From positions 161,298,388 to 161,362,387 of the forward strand of contig OY294068.1 in NCBI GenBank assembly GCA_958510875.1: a stretch of DNA of 64,000 nucleotides. The letters run 5' to 3'. Under the pieces are notes generated by a model. That model ran no database searches. It saw only the letters and a program-made list of their open reading frames with translations, and was not told where the DNA came from. Within the stretch, counting starts at the first letter, position 1, and the number at the start of each line of letters is the position of its first letter. Origin of the DNA: Endomychus coccineus (lineage: Eukaryota > Arthropoda > Insecta > Coleoptera > Endomychidae). Positions 12,150-23,589 of the stretch are shown here, in pieces. Both the position numbers and the translations under genes were made by a program.

Positions 12150-12680
12150 AAATAAACCAAAATAATAACCCAAAGAAATTTAATCAAAAACGCAGCAAAA
12201 AACGAGCACGGTTCGAATTCGCTAAAGTAAATGCAAGATCATAAGTACCTTCGTTTCGAGTGGTATTTTTGAAATACATCTTTAGTTTTTAAAACGTGAT
12301 TTTAGTATTTTATAATTTTCATAATGACAACCGTATTTTTCTGGTTATAAATTCGTATATATCTAAATTGAACAAGTGTCCGAAATTTTCATTTTGAGAA
12401 TGAAGTTACGTCATTGATGTGTAATTCGAGTCTATCTTATACGTTTACTCTGTGGCGAACTTTGATAGTTCTTATGGAAGCAGGTGACACTATGAAACAA
12501 GGCTATATTATAGTGTGAATGATTCCGAAATTCAACTAGACATCAGGTTTCAGTATAAAACAAGAGAGTGAAATACATTATGTAGACCATTTGTATAATA
12601 TTTTAATGTAATATGGAGTATAATTTAACGTATTTCATTAGCGGTTTCTAAATCCTTTCCAATATATTTTACGTTACTAG
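12150..12680. other. No gene; inverted repeat A copy
   Basis: Non-coding AT-rich DNA. Positions 12,390-12,520 are the inverted partner of 1,500-1,690. Confidence 0.45.
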
Positions 12681-12681
12681 C

Positions 12682-13759
12682 AGTCGAGTCAAATAGGTAT
12701 TAAAACAGGCCGACTCACGAAAATCGAAAGATATGGACCGATTTTGATGGAACAAAGTGCATTCGATTCAGGATGACGTCTAGAAAAAAGCTTACCGGTT
12801 AGTATTTTGTGCAAATGTGTTATTTTTCCTTAAACGATAAATAGATCAATTTTTGGCTAATTATTGGGAAAATTTAGTCGGGGATTTTCGGGGTCGCTGA
12901 TTACGATTACGAACTCAGATTGACCAGAATCGAACTCCCCAGCTGGTAATTGGCCACTTTAATTAAACAAAGTGACCATTTTTTTCTAAATTTCATCAAA
13001 AATAGCCAGGAAAAATCAGTCGGAGGTTTTTGGGGTCGCTGATTACGATTCTGAACTCAGATTGGCCAAAATCGATCTTCCCAGCTGGTAATTGGCCAGT
13101 TTAATTGGACAAAATTGATCATTTTGTCTTAATTTCATCGCAAATAGACAGGAAAAATTACTCGGGAGTTTTCTGAGTCGCTGAGTACTATTCTGAAGTC
13201 AAATTGTCCAAAATCGAACTCCTCAGCTGGTAATTGGCAGGTTTAATTAGACAAAATCAACCAATTTCCAAAATTTCATCAACACTAACAATTTGACTTC
13301 AGAATCGTATTTGCGATGAAATTAAGATAAAATGATTCATTTTGTCCAATTAAACTGGCCAATTACCAGCTGGGAAGATCGATTTTGGCCAATCTGAGTT
13401 CAGAATCGTAATCAGCGACCCCAAAAACCCCCGAGTGATTTTTCATGGCTATTTTTGATGAAATTAAAAAAAATGGTCACTTTGTTCAATTAAAGTGGCC
13501 AATTACCAGCTGGGGAGTTCGATTTTGGCCAATCTGAGTTCAGAATCGTAATCAGCGACCCCGAAAACCCTTGACTGAATTTTCCCAATAATTAGCCAAA
13601 AATTGGTCTATTTTTCGTTTAAAAAAAATAACAAATTTGCACAAAAAACTTACCTGTAAGCTTTTTTCTAGACGTCATCCCGAATCGAATGCACTTTGTT
13701 CCATCAAAATCGGTCCATATCTTTCAATTTTCGTAATGAAATACCTATTTGACTCGACT
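12682..13759. mobile_element. Foldback element with tandem units in each arm
   Basis: Ends match as inverted repeats: AGTCGAGTCAAATAGGTATT at 12,682 and its complement ending at 13,759. The arms continue inward with AGATATGGACCGATTTTGAT on both sides. Each arm carries units of about 140 bp that include GGGTCGCTGATTACGATTCT, CAGATTGGCCAAAATCGA and CAGCTGGTAATTGGCCA. Three units lie in the left arm (from 12,885, 13,026 and 13,168) and two clear ones in inverted order on the right (13,401 and 13,541). There is no protein. I could not identify a target duplication. It is a classic foldback layout of about 1.08 kb. Confidence 0.85.
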
Positions 13760-13769
13760 ATAGAATCAT

Positions 13770-16200
13770 TCATATTTGAACCGCAGGAATGTCCGAAAGC
13801 TATTTTGCTATTTTGCTAACAAAAGTGGGGGGAGTCACGTGATCCATTGATCACAGCTTTGATATGTTAAGCGCCACACTTACATCAATCTGTGCCTCAT
13901 AATAATATTGTAACCCAGTAGAGAAATGACATTGTTGGGTATATTTACAGAGCTACGTTTCGGATAACGCGATAATTTTATACTTATCCAGCACCAGTAC
14001 AGTGAACTCCTGAAAATGATGAACCAAAGGCCTAATAAGCTAATTCAACCTTATGGTACATTTGATATCTTTAGAAAACAAAATATTAAAATGGAATAGA
14101 TCAGCAGTGATGCAATGTTTAACAGTGTGCCGAGCGTATGTTTCATAATATCTGAAATTACTCCAGATTTAATATTTCAGGCAAGTGAATAGGTTTGAAA
14201 TCCTATATCACCGCTGTACCTCGAACTTGTAACAGTCGGCTGGGTATTATTTCAGGTAGCGTTAATACCTCATCGGCGTGTTATGTGAATTGAGAATTGT
14301 TCGTTGGAAACTGCTCGAGTTTCAAAGATCTTAGGTGATCCGTGTACCCTTAAGGTTCTTCAAAACTGCGACCACTTTGTGTATATTTCAGTTCACCTGG
14401 AAGCTATTTCTGACTACGATGCCTTGATCCCTCCCAAGGGACCGCCTCGTACAATTACATCTTTATATCTATTCAAGCGTAAATTCTGAATGTTGTATTC
14501 GCTGAGAGGTGATTAGGAATCACCAGTTAAACACGGTAATCAAATTAAATGATAAATATACATTGAATAAAAGTTAACATGATTTGATACATTACAACAC
14601 AACAAACGATTACTAAATTGGTCCAAAATCTAGAAATGGGAATGACATGAATTTACACACGTCTAATTCAGATTCACTCCAAGTGGGAACCTGGGAAATA
14701 GTAATCAATGTCGCCAGTTCTACTCCTTTCGCCAGCTGGCGAGTTCCTGCTCCGGTTCTCTTAAGAGAGTTGGAATCAATGGAAGCTGATTAGCACAAAC
14801 GCCGAACAGTGATCGGTTTCGCGCTCGATCACCACGATGATTGATAGATAATATTTAGAATTAAAGGAGGGTTCCTCTCTTCCTGGTAACCTGGGGTAAG
14901 CTCAACGACCTGATACTCTGTCATCATAGTCCCTAAGTGATAAGCGAAATTACAATTGATCACTCTAACTAGCCTTGATGGCTGGAAAGAAACTAAATTA
15001 ACAAAATAAACATTGGCGAACGGAGCGTGATCTGAAGGTTAAATAACCACGTTATTTATATCTTCTATTCATAAATTGAAGTCAATATAATGATTGTTCT
15101 TTGGCAATCAAAATGCACTTATCCTGTTGGTGTAATATCCCAATTCCCTTTCGAATCCCCTGTAGAAATAGGAACAGAGAATTTACTCACTCAAGCTCTA
15201 CATTTTCCGCCAAACTCGGAGGACGCGAACAAGTTCAGCACTGCCTTACCCCTAGGAAACATAACCCTTGTTGCACAATTGGTATTTTTAATTCTGCTTA
15301 ACAATTGGGTTGTAACTATGAGCCCATTCAATACTCCAAACTACCCCTACGCAATCTACCTACAGCTACGGGTTTCTTTCTTTTACAATACTACAACCAA
15401 TTTTAACGTAGGTTGAATTGGAATAATTTCTTTATGGACTTATATGAACACAAATTGATAAATTGATTTATCCTCTATAAATTTCTTAAAGTTAATTTCT
15501 TACAATTTTGACAAACAGGATATAAATTGATTTCGAAAAAATGTAATCTCTGGAAGACAAATTAATCTGGATTAAGATTCTACAAGACTTGACTGGAAAA
15601 TTACTTTATTACTTTATAGAAACATTATCTCAACAACAATGAGAAGAAATTGAAAAATATTTCAATTATTTTGAGAGTGGAATCTAAGTAAAATATATGA
15701 CTTGAATTAATGTAACAATGTGTCATGCCTTCGGGCATAAGGACTGGCTGGACTTGCCGAACGAGTAGGTGGTGAAAAACTCTCCTGTCATTTCAAAATA
15801 ATTAGTTTTTATGAAACCATTGAGGCGGGAGAATATGTTTAATTTAGAATACCAGTAGCAGACTCCGCCGTACGTTCTCAAAGTGACACATTCTGAATAA
15901 GCGCGTGACAGCTCTTTTCAAGTCCACGTGAACTTCTCCTAACTCAGGAAGGAAGGTACCACTGACCTCGTCAGTGCTTACGTTTGGTAAGCATGATTCC
16001 TTGCTGGCCTAGAAGTCAGTGCTCCAGAAAGAGGGTTCGGATTACAAACGTCGCTAGACATATCGTATGTTCAAGATCAAGATATGAAAACTAATAAACT
16101 TTCCTTTTGAATTAAATTGAATTATTCAAAGGACCCAAAAGTTATAATTCGTCGGATTATTACAAATGTAATGGAAACAAAATGTATAAAAAATTAGATG
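13770..16200. other. Mostly uncharacterised; possible exon at 14.4 kb
   Basis: No transposon protein is recognisable. One plus-strand 108-codon frame (15,090-15,416) has no recognisable family and low coding quality. A possible terminal exon at 14,392-14,489 is listed separately. The 14,680-14,900 and 15,720-16,060 stretches are less AT-rich and may be LTR or other repeat remnants. Confidence 0.35.
14392..14489 (+). CDS. Possible terminal exon, unidentified
   Basis: An acceptor-like TGTGTATATTTCAG precedes a frame reading HLEAISDYDALIPPKGPPRT and a short Lys-rich end before TGA. An AATAAA lies at 14,566-14,571, 77 bases after the stop. The frame is also open upstream, so it may be part of a longer relic without an ATG. 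No family is recognised and no partner exon was found. Confidence 0.25.
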
Positions 16201-16214
16201 TGTAATAACAACTT

Positions 16215-16545
16215 AACTTCATTTGAAACCAAAAAAACACGGTAAACATGGAAAAGCTGTTATAGTATCCAAATCGCTCTATACAAATGAGCTGGAGATA
16301 AATGATAAAAACGAGAAATAGCAGCTGAAAAAAGAAAAAGCCAAGCTGAGGTTGAGAAAACACCTTTCTGGAAATCGAAGTCCTGAGTCAACGGTGACAA
16401 CTAAACAGAAAATAATTCAAACAAAACTAAAAGCTGAGCTGAAACTTGCCAAAAAGCAGTAACTGAAAGACAACGATCCAGATCTTCTTCAGAATCAACT
16501 GATTCAGATACTGAATATGTATAGTGCGAATATTTATACTCTCAA
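16215..16545 (+). pseudogene. Pogo/jerky-like transposase C-terminal relic
   Basis: The plus strand reads KHGKAVIVSKSLYTNELE, then a Lys/Glu-rich helix, then a Ser/Asp-rich stretch. This matches the usual C-terminal layout of pogo/jerky transposases (…TxTPxKxxLE, Lys-rich, acidic tail). Two in-frame stops interrupt it. Only about 100 codons remain. Confidence 0.5.
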
Positions 16546-16559
16546 TCATCTGAGCTGAG

Positions 16560-17480
16560 GGATGGAATCAGTCTATCTTACCCCACATTGGACCACAACT
16601 TACCCCATCAAGTGGGCCAATATGAAGTGTTTGTCAATGTTACTATAAATATATTTGTATTTGTTGAATGGACAGATTATTTTATATTTTTCTACTCCAA
16701 TTAGTTACCAACCGCTAGGTGAATAAATATATACTTTTTTTTTCAATAAATCCATATGTTATTTTTCCATATATAAGCTCAGAAACTCTCAAATATCCCT
16801 TCTTGTCCCCATCTGTCCTACCTACTCTATATTGGACTACGACGAACATTTGGAAGAGAGCGAGTCCTACTTGATCTCTGACCTGTCGGCATTAAACAGT
16901 TTTATTTAAGACATCAACCAAGATTGAACACTTTGAGAACATTGGAAATTTCAACTTCAAAACATTTTAAACTCCTTGGATTACCTTTCATCTGAGAAAT
17001 CCCGTATGAAATGCTATGTTTATCCCAGAACAAAGAGGTTTTCTACTCAAAAATTAATTAAAATACTTTTGTTCGTGCTTTGTTGGCATACTCTCATGCA
17101 GTAATGTTTTTAATTCTGACAAGACCATAATATTATACACTTTACTCACTGTTTATAAGTCAACAATGTTTGTTCTTTTTATTCCTCTTTGCGAAAACGT
17201 TAATGCGTTCCCATTTGTGCATGTTCTACTTCGTTACAACGAATGAAAAACTAATGTGGTATGTTGACTGTTATATTATCTAACAATAGTACGAAACACT
17301 GATATTTTTTATATAATGCATGAAAGATTGATGAAACACGAGTCACAAACCATGGAGTAGAAATAATCAATAGACAAGATCGCTACAGTCCGAATTCAAA
17401 TTAATTGCGCTATTGCGCCTTTAATAGCAATATAGTTCAGTCCCTCTGTAATTTTCAGGGTTCAAATTTTTACGTTTCTT
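16560..17480. other. No gene seen
   Basis: AT-rich sequence without a supported exon, repeat match or terminal inverted repeat. Confidence 0.4.
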
Positions 17481-17489
17481 AATTTTGGT

Positions 17490-18260
17490 CAATCTTCATG
17501 TTTTCGGGTGCGCTGTTAACGAATATGGACATAAACATTGTCTGGGCCCTATGCTACTCGAGCTATTGGCCATTTTTTGGGTTCAAATTGCCCCGACTGT
17601 TCTCTCAATTTTAACAAAAACTCTCAGCTCCACTCGATCATTTGATGACAGAGAAAGCTGTAAGATATCGAAAAGAGGTCAATTATAAGGTAATAGAATG
17701 TAAGGGGCCTATGATATAAGGTCCAAGCGTTCAATCGTCAATTATAAAATGCCTATTTGTTGTATCAACTTATGCTTAACATGCATTGATAGTATTTTGT
17801 GTGTACTTCAATATGAGTTTTTCATTTGTTTGATATTTGCAAAGGGGGCGCTGCAATCGCTCTTTTCTTGAGAAACGTAATTTCGCGATTGCAGGCCAAA
17901 AAAATTCCGTTTTGACTGAAGACAAAATTTAAACGAAAGATATTGATGGCTTTCACCTACGAACTAAAATCCAACCACTTTGATTCATATGGGCGATTAG
18001 AGACTATTTTGAAAAAAAGGAACCGCGAAAAATGAGAAAAATGTTCAGGTCAGAAAGTTCGGATGAGGGAAATAAATTCATGGTTGAATAGTTGGAACAT
18101 TTATTCAAATTTTCATACCAAGCACGATCTTCTAGATTGCGTCAATCCCGAGAAAACTCTGAGCACTGGGCCCAATTTTGAGTCTTCCGTTATAAACTTT
18201 GGTTCAGACTATAGGTGCCTCTTGTGGCTATCTCAATATAATATTTTCTACGTTTCAGCG
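17490..18260. repeat. Degenerate hinge-type repeat region
   Basis: TTTTCGGGTGCGCTGTTAAC followed by GAATATGGAC at about 17,504 resembles the hinge sequence seen in the foldback elements. CTGGGCCC-type phrases occur at about 17,541 and 18,165. Boundaries are uncertain. Confidence 0.35.
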
Positions 18261-18395
18261 TTTGACAGTCACACACAAAAAAAAAGAACTAAAGATTCCA
18301 ATTCTTAATTATCAAGATGATGTACACTAAGCTTGACCCGGGAGACCTTTCGTTCTTTCTTTTTTTTGCTTTTTTGATACAAAATCGCAATGATT

Positions 18396-18491
18396 TCAAT
18401 CATAATAATCATAATAATAACAATAATGATCATAATAATAGTAAAAATCATGATAATAATAATAATCATAATAATAATAATAATAATAATC
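18396..18491. repeat. (AAT/CAT)n microsatellite
   Basis: An imperfect run of AATAAT and AATCAT triplets covers about 95 bp and ends with nine or so uninterrupted AAT units. Confidence 0.9.
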
Positions 18492-18499
18492 CGTTTCGA

Positions 18500-19990
18500 T
18501 AGATCACGAAACTGGTTGTGAGTCTCTTTAATCTGTCACACTCATCAGTGTGGACCACTTTTCGGTAAAGAGAGACAGCCACGAAGCTGTGTTTGGGTAT
18601 CTTTTACTCTGTCGCAGTCATCATTGTTCACCCGCATCGTCTTTGTATGTTTTATGTGTGTGCGTAGGAACAGCCTCCACTTTTTTTGATAGAGAAACAT
18701 CTGCTCCCTCTCCTCTGATATAATATGTAATATAGAATTTCTAGCAAGTCAGAGATGAATACCACTTTTTTTCAAACAAAGTTTCATTATTATATGTATT
18801 TGAAACTTGCCTCGAAACCTGCATTTTATTTGTTAATTTTTTGTTGATTAATTAATTTTAATCCGAGTGCGATATTCAATATTTCATTCAAGTAGTATGT
18901 GTCAAGAGGATTCAGCATCACACAATCTGCCCATTGTTGCCTCTTGTTCTATACATATTCTGTGTAGATTCACCTCCACTGAACTGTGAGCAGATCTATC
19001 CTGCTTTGATTGACAGCATTCTGTAAGTCTCGTGCGTTGTGTATAGACAAACATAATGTTTTTCTAATATTGTTTAGAAGAAACCAACGTTTCAAATGAT
19101 CTCTATGTTCGGCTGTTTGCATGAATTGACTATTATTATGGTGTAATTTGACTCTATGCTATTATAAATTGAATGAACATCCATAGATCGTTGCCAACTT
19201 TTAAAATCTATCAATCACGATCCGAGTGAGATAGTCTTTCATTCATGTGGTACATAATCTTCCCCCTCAAGAAACCATTAACGGATGGGAAGTTCTCGTT
19301 ACTATCTAAAAACAACAGTCAATTAGTGGCTGCCCGTCATAATAGGCTTCGTAGAGGGATAAAGCTGGAATTTAGGGCACCACACTTCTCCTTGCCAGTA
19401 ACATACAAAAACACTTATTAAATCTGAGTAAGTGAAGTTCTTCTACCCACATGATGTTTAGCGTCGCATTAATACTTTATGGTCCGGCAGACTTGCGAAT
19501 GAGAAGTGTTCAATTACGCTTTGTCACACTGAACTATTTGGATTACTGCGATTACAATTTAGCAAGAATCTAATATAGTGAATAGGTAATAATGTGAGAA
19601 TAATCCCGATTGGTTCTCTGGAAGTAATTTGATTTTTATAATGTTACGAAATTGAGCCTTATTATCGAACAATACAATCCTTCAGATAAATATAGTTGTT
19701 CAAAATGCTGTAGAAAACCTCTAAGGTAGTTATTTATTCCAAACAATGTCTTATTACCCATTTCTCGCCAACGATTGAGGATAGTAATTTAAGACTGGTT
19801 CAACAGCAAAATTGTTGTAACTTGAAATAATCAGTGAAGAAGTAACGGAAATCTATGGTCTCTGTCATCATAGCAGGATGGTGCTACATATACAGGGCCC
19901 GAAAAAATCGATTTATCGAGGGAAAGGAACATACTGAATAAAATAACTATCAAAAGTTCTATTTTCACTTGTTTAATAACTAAATGTGAT
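18500..19990. other. No gene; short direct repeat
   Basis: ATCCGAGTGCGATATTCAAT (near 18,861) recurs as ATCCGAGTGAGATAGTCTTTC (near 19,220), each followed by CATTCA and GTA. This may be two copies of a short non-autonomous element. No exon is supported. Confidence 0.35.
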
Positions 19991-19992
19991 TA

Positions 19993-20320
19993 CGAGGGCA
20001 ATGTGAAAAGTCCCTGAGAAATTAAACAAGAAATAATATCTGGTGAAAAGTTAATCCATTTCTCAACATAATCTCCTTGTAAAAGCGATACATTTCGTCA
20101 AACGTTTTGCAAATTTTCCGATCCTTTCCAAATAATATGGTTTCGGCAATACTTCAAAATAGGCCACGCTGAACTCATCGTTGGAGACAAATCACTTTCC
20201 GCCGAGTCCGTCTTATCGCCCTTGAACATCGCCAAACACTCCTTTGAAGTTGTCACACAGTCGCGCTTGTTGTCAACAGAGAGCAAATGCGGTACACATC
20301 TGGCAGATAGCTTTCTCATG
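19993..20320 (-). pseudogene. Mariner transposase 3' part with terminal repeat
   Basis: The terminal repeat CGAGGGCAATGTGAAAAGT begins at 19,993 beside a TA. The reverse strand then reads AYFEVLPKPYYLERIGKFAK, the typical mariner C-terminus. After an internal deletion it reads MRKLSARCVPHLLSVDNKR and SKECLAMFKGDK (20,310-20,215), the linker between the helix-turn-helix and the first catalytic Asp. The catalytic core is missing. The element is cut at about 20,321 by the foldback and resumes at 21,930. Confidence 0.75.
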
Positions 20321-21927
20321 GTAGTCCAGTCATCCTGGCAAAAATTTGGGTCCAAAAAATTCCAATGGACTCTTTCAACGTATAAGGGGGTATTTTGGTG
20401 CGCTAAACACGATGGTATGTCCAAATTGAGCTACCGGATACAGAACATGCCGCAAATCGCCAATTTATGGCCATTTTTGGCCATTTTCGGGTTTTCGAAG
20501 ATATAACAAAATCCATGCATTTTTATGAAAATAGTCAGGAGAGCAAAGTTGTAGTGCTCATCATCTGGTTCAAACTAGATGTCGCTAGCGGCCTTAGAAC
20601 TCAAAATATGGTCATTTTAATGTGGCGAAAATGGCAATTTTTTCGTTTTTGGGGAGCAAAGTTATAGTAGTAAAAAATACACGAAATCTGGTCCAAACTA
20701 GATGGCGCTAGCGATCATGAAACCGCTAACAATATGTGGCCGTGTTAGCGTCAAAAAAATAATAACTGTTGATGATATCTAGCTTCTATATCAGTCATTT
20801 TTTTCTCATGAAGTCTCGCTTTTAATTCAGAATCAACTATAAATATGTTCGGGGAATAAAGTACATTGTCTGTTTTAACGAATTTCCAAACTTTTTTCCT
20901 TTTGTTCTGGGGTTATTTTTGCTTCCGCAGAAATGAAAACTTCTGAAGTATCTTCAGCGCATATTATACAAAGCTTATCAAATTCAAACCTTGACGGTGA
21001 TCGCTCTAATTGACTTGGTCCTTGTATCGGTTCGTCAACATCATTAAAACTTGGATCGTTCGATAAAATAGAAGAAGAGTCCTTCCCATAGATACTACTC
21101 ATAGAAATGTCTTCAGCGCGATGACTCATCGATCTAATAAATTGATTAGGTAATTTTAATATTGACACATTAATTATAATAATTATGTATACATAAATAT
21201 ATATTATGTATACCGTTTTATTGTTTGATTTTTCCATATCAACATCTTGGCCCTCTTCTACTGATTCGTCATCTGGTGGCCAGCATAATTCTAAATTTTC
21301 AAATATTTCTAGACACCTTTCATGTACAACCTTTGTTCGACCATCCTCAATAAACGCTTGGCTCATATGAACTCGTAGTTTCCGTTCGATTGATGATAAT
21401 GTAATAGCCACTAATTTTGATTCATCGAGGAACACGACCTCACTTGAACTGACTTTCAGACAAAGTAGACACTTGTCCATCGTGGACCTATCTAGTTTGG
21501 ACCAGATTACGGGTATTTTTGACTACTATAACTTTGCTCCTATGACTATTCTTATAAAAATGCATAGATTCGCCCATATCTTCGAAAAACGCAAAAATGG
21601 TCATTTTCACCACATTAAAATGACCGCTAGCGCCATCTAATTTGAACCAGTTGATGAGTGTTGATAAGCACTACAACTTTGCTCTCCTGATTATTTTCAT
21701 AAAAATGCATGGATTTTGTTATATCTTCGAAAAACCCGAAAATGGCCAAGAAATTGCCATAAATTTGTGATTTGCGGCATGTTCCGTATCCGGTAGCTCA
21801 ACTTGGACCATACCATCGTATTCAGCGCACCAAAATACCCCCTTATACGTTGAAAAAGTCCATTGGAATTTTTTGAATTTTTTTGCTGTAGAAAATTTCC
21901 CAGGATGACTGGACTATAGTAAAAATT
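20321..21927. mobile_element. Foldback element with long composite arms, inserted in a mariner
   Basis: TAGTCCAGTCATCCTGG at about 20,322 is inverted at about 21,925. Arms of about 400 bp match throughout (for example ATTCCAATGGACT, TATAAGGGGGTATTTTGG, CATGCATTTTTATGAAAATA). Within each arm a subunit with GAGCAAAGTT and CAAACTAGATGGCGCTAGCG is present twice (left arm at 20,548 and 20,655). The centre holds a reverse-strand gene fragment (21,480-20,875). Mariner coding is broken off on both sides, so this element jumped into the mariner. I did not find an unambiguous target duplication. Confidence 0.85.
20875..21480 (-). CDS. Zinc-finger-like gene fragment inside the foldback
   Basis: A 201-codon reverse-strand frame starts MDKCLLCLKVSSSEVVFLDE. 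It has paired Cys (CLLC), a later HERC and, near the end, a second CxxC (LCIICAED). It stops shortly after that second Cys pair. An AT-rich stretch (about 21,213-21,134, encoding Tyr/Ile-rich sequence) begins GTATAC and ends TTAG like an intron. However, removing it with those boundaries shifts the frame, so I keep it as read. From memory, similar Cys-pair modules occur at the start of arthropod proteins that carry the nuclease-like domain seen at 59 kb; this is an inference. It may be a captured or deletion-derived coding piece. No catalytic domain is present. Confidence 0.5.
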   Translation of the reverse strand: MDKCLLCLKVSSSEVVFLDESKLVAITLSSIERKLRVHMSQAFIEDGRTKVVHERCLEIFENLELCWPPDDESVEEGQDVDMEKSNNKTVYIIYIYVYIIIIINVSILKLPNQFIRSMSHRAEDISMSSIYGKDSSSILSNDPSFNDVDEPIQGPSQLERSPSRFEFDKLCIICAEDTSEVFISAEAKITPEQKEKSLEIR

Positions 21928-21929
21928 GA

Positions 21930-22165
21930 TGCAAATTTTCCGTACGCGTTAGGTTGAGAGGCCCGTAGCCTCAGCAAGCTCGTGCACTTCAACTTGCCGG
22001 TCGTCCAATATCCATGGATTTTATTTAACTACGATTTCTTGCGTTGTTATCTCATTGGACGACCAGAACGTTCGGCGTCCTTTGTGGTCATACTGCCACA
22101 ACGAAAATCACTGAATCACCTGAAAATCGTTCCAATCGATGGTGATAATGTTTAACAAGAGATGC
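21930..22165 (-). pseudogene. Mariner transposase 5' part (helix-turn-helix region)
   Basis: The reverse strand has blocks matching the mariner stretch GRP...TT.E...KIH..ILDDR.....E.A, seen here as PWILDDRQVEV with flanking frameshifts. It is the other half of the mariner at 19,993-20,320, split by the foldback. Confidence 0.55.
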
Positions 22166-22169
22166 TTTG

Positions 22170-22500
22170 GTTTGGGTAATGTTTTCTCCACGGAAGAAAG
22201 TACATTGTGTAGTAATAAAAGCAATACATTCCCGGACGACAATGTGAATTGTTGGTCGAGGCGTTAAGCATTAAAGTCTAGGAGTGTGCTTCTACTACGA
22301 GGTACACATACTATGTTTTCTGAAATAGCAATCAACATTTTCATAAATTGAGGTATCTTTGTGAATGCATAACAATTTTTGATTACCATCTTACTGCCAA
22401 TAAAATCGTTTCCTTGACAATCAGTGTTTGTTTATTGTTGTTACAAAAGTCATTGATTCACTACTTATTTCGGTTTGAAACCTACTTACCGCAAAAAAAT
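22170..22500. other. Non-coding; small repeat copy
   Basis: TTTGGTTTGGGTAATGTTTT at about 22,170 recurs near 25,167. No exon is seen before the recombinase relic. Confidence 0.4.
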
Positions 22501-22508
22501 ATTTAAAA

Positions 22509-23568
22509 ATGTTTAAAATGAACAGTGATGATGATGTCCAGGCGTGCGGGACACCACCAGAGTTAGTAAATGCTGCTGAAAATATTTTAAATTTATTGCC
22601 AAATAAATCCAAGGCAAAATATGAATACGCTTACAAACGTTTTAAGAATTATTGCCAAGAAAAAAAGACGACCTCCCGGTCTGAAAATGTGATGATCGCA
22701 TACTTTTCCGATTTATCTACGAAGTTGAAGGCATCTACGTTATAGTCAAATTACTCCATGACGAGAGCTACACTTATTACGAAAGAAGATATTGATATTA
22801 CAAATATTCGAAATTACGTGCTTTCCTGAAACGTCAAAGTGACATCTATAAACCAAAGAAGTCAAAAGTTTTGCCAGATGTACAAATTTTCACAATATAA
22901 GAATTTTAAAATTACCTAAATATTTATGTAGTGTATTTTTTAGGTTGCCTCAACATTTGTTGTTGCCGGTGCATGTTGCCGTGATGAACTATATCAATTA
23001 AATTTGTATGACATGGAAAATTTTGAATCTAAGCTTTTTATTGAAATACCCGATAATAAAACGAACAAACCAAGATCATTTGTGATAAACGAAATTTATA
23101 TGCCATTGTATAGAAAATATGTTGCATGTCGTCCAGAAAGTTTTGAAAGTGGCCACTTTTTCTTTGAATATTCAAATGTGAAAGGTTGCAAGCAAGTAGT
23201 GGGAATACAACAATTTGGCAAGATATGAATATAATATATATAAATACACAGAACATTGCTTCCATCGGTTCTCAGCGACAATTTTGGTTGATGCTGGGGC
23301 AGATTTAATTGCTTTAAAGATGCATGGGGGATGGAAAACCTCAATCGTTGCTGAAGGATATATAGAAGAATCTTCTACAAATAAAGTAGACATAGCAGAT
23401 AAAATATTTAGGGGGAGGGGAAGTGTCAAAGAGAAATCTGCTAATACTATTAGTATTATTGCCGAAGGAGAAAACAGCAATAACGTGGCTGACTATTCAG
23501 GTAGAGTTCTGCCTATGTTCAATAATTGTACAAACTGCAACATAACTATAAATATACAAAAAAAATAG
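22509..23568 (+). pseudogene. Crypton-type tyrosine recombinase relic
   Basis: The N-terminal core-binding part reads PELVNAAENILNLLPNKSKA and YEYAYKRFKNYC (22,555-22,660). It is followed by STL*SNYSM, where the stop is TAG in place of an expected Trp. The catalytic part keeps the first Arg (ACCRDEL, about 22,968), then HCFHRFSATILVDAGAD (about 23,254) with the HxxxR pair, LKMHGGWKTS with the second His/Trp, and a following EGYIE with the nucleophile Tyr. A frameshift near 22,830, an intron-like AT-rich stretch at about 22,897-22,944 ending TTTTTTAG, and a small deletion near 23,220 break it. The recombinase would act without a DDE triad, cutting through a covalent Tyr link. No direct-repeat ends were found. 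Confidence 0.8.
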
Positions 23569-23589
23569 TTATAATAAATGTTCCATATG

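Noticed and set aside
15090..15416. 108-codon plus-strand frame as a gene
   Set aside because: Two overlapping plus frames are open at once, no family and no splice context, so it is likely chance.
21134..21213. 80-bp intron in the foldback gene fragment
   Set aside because: GT...AG ends are present but removal shifts the frame into a stop with every boundary I tried.
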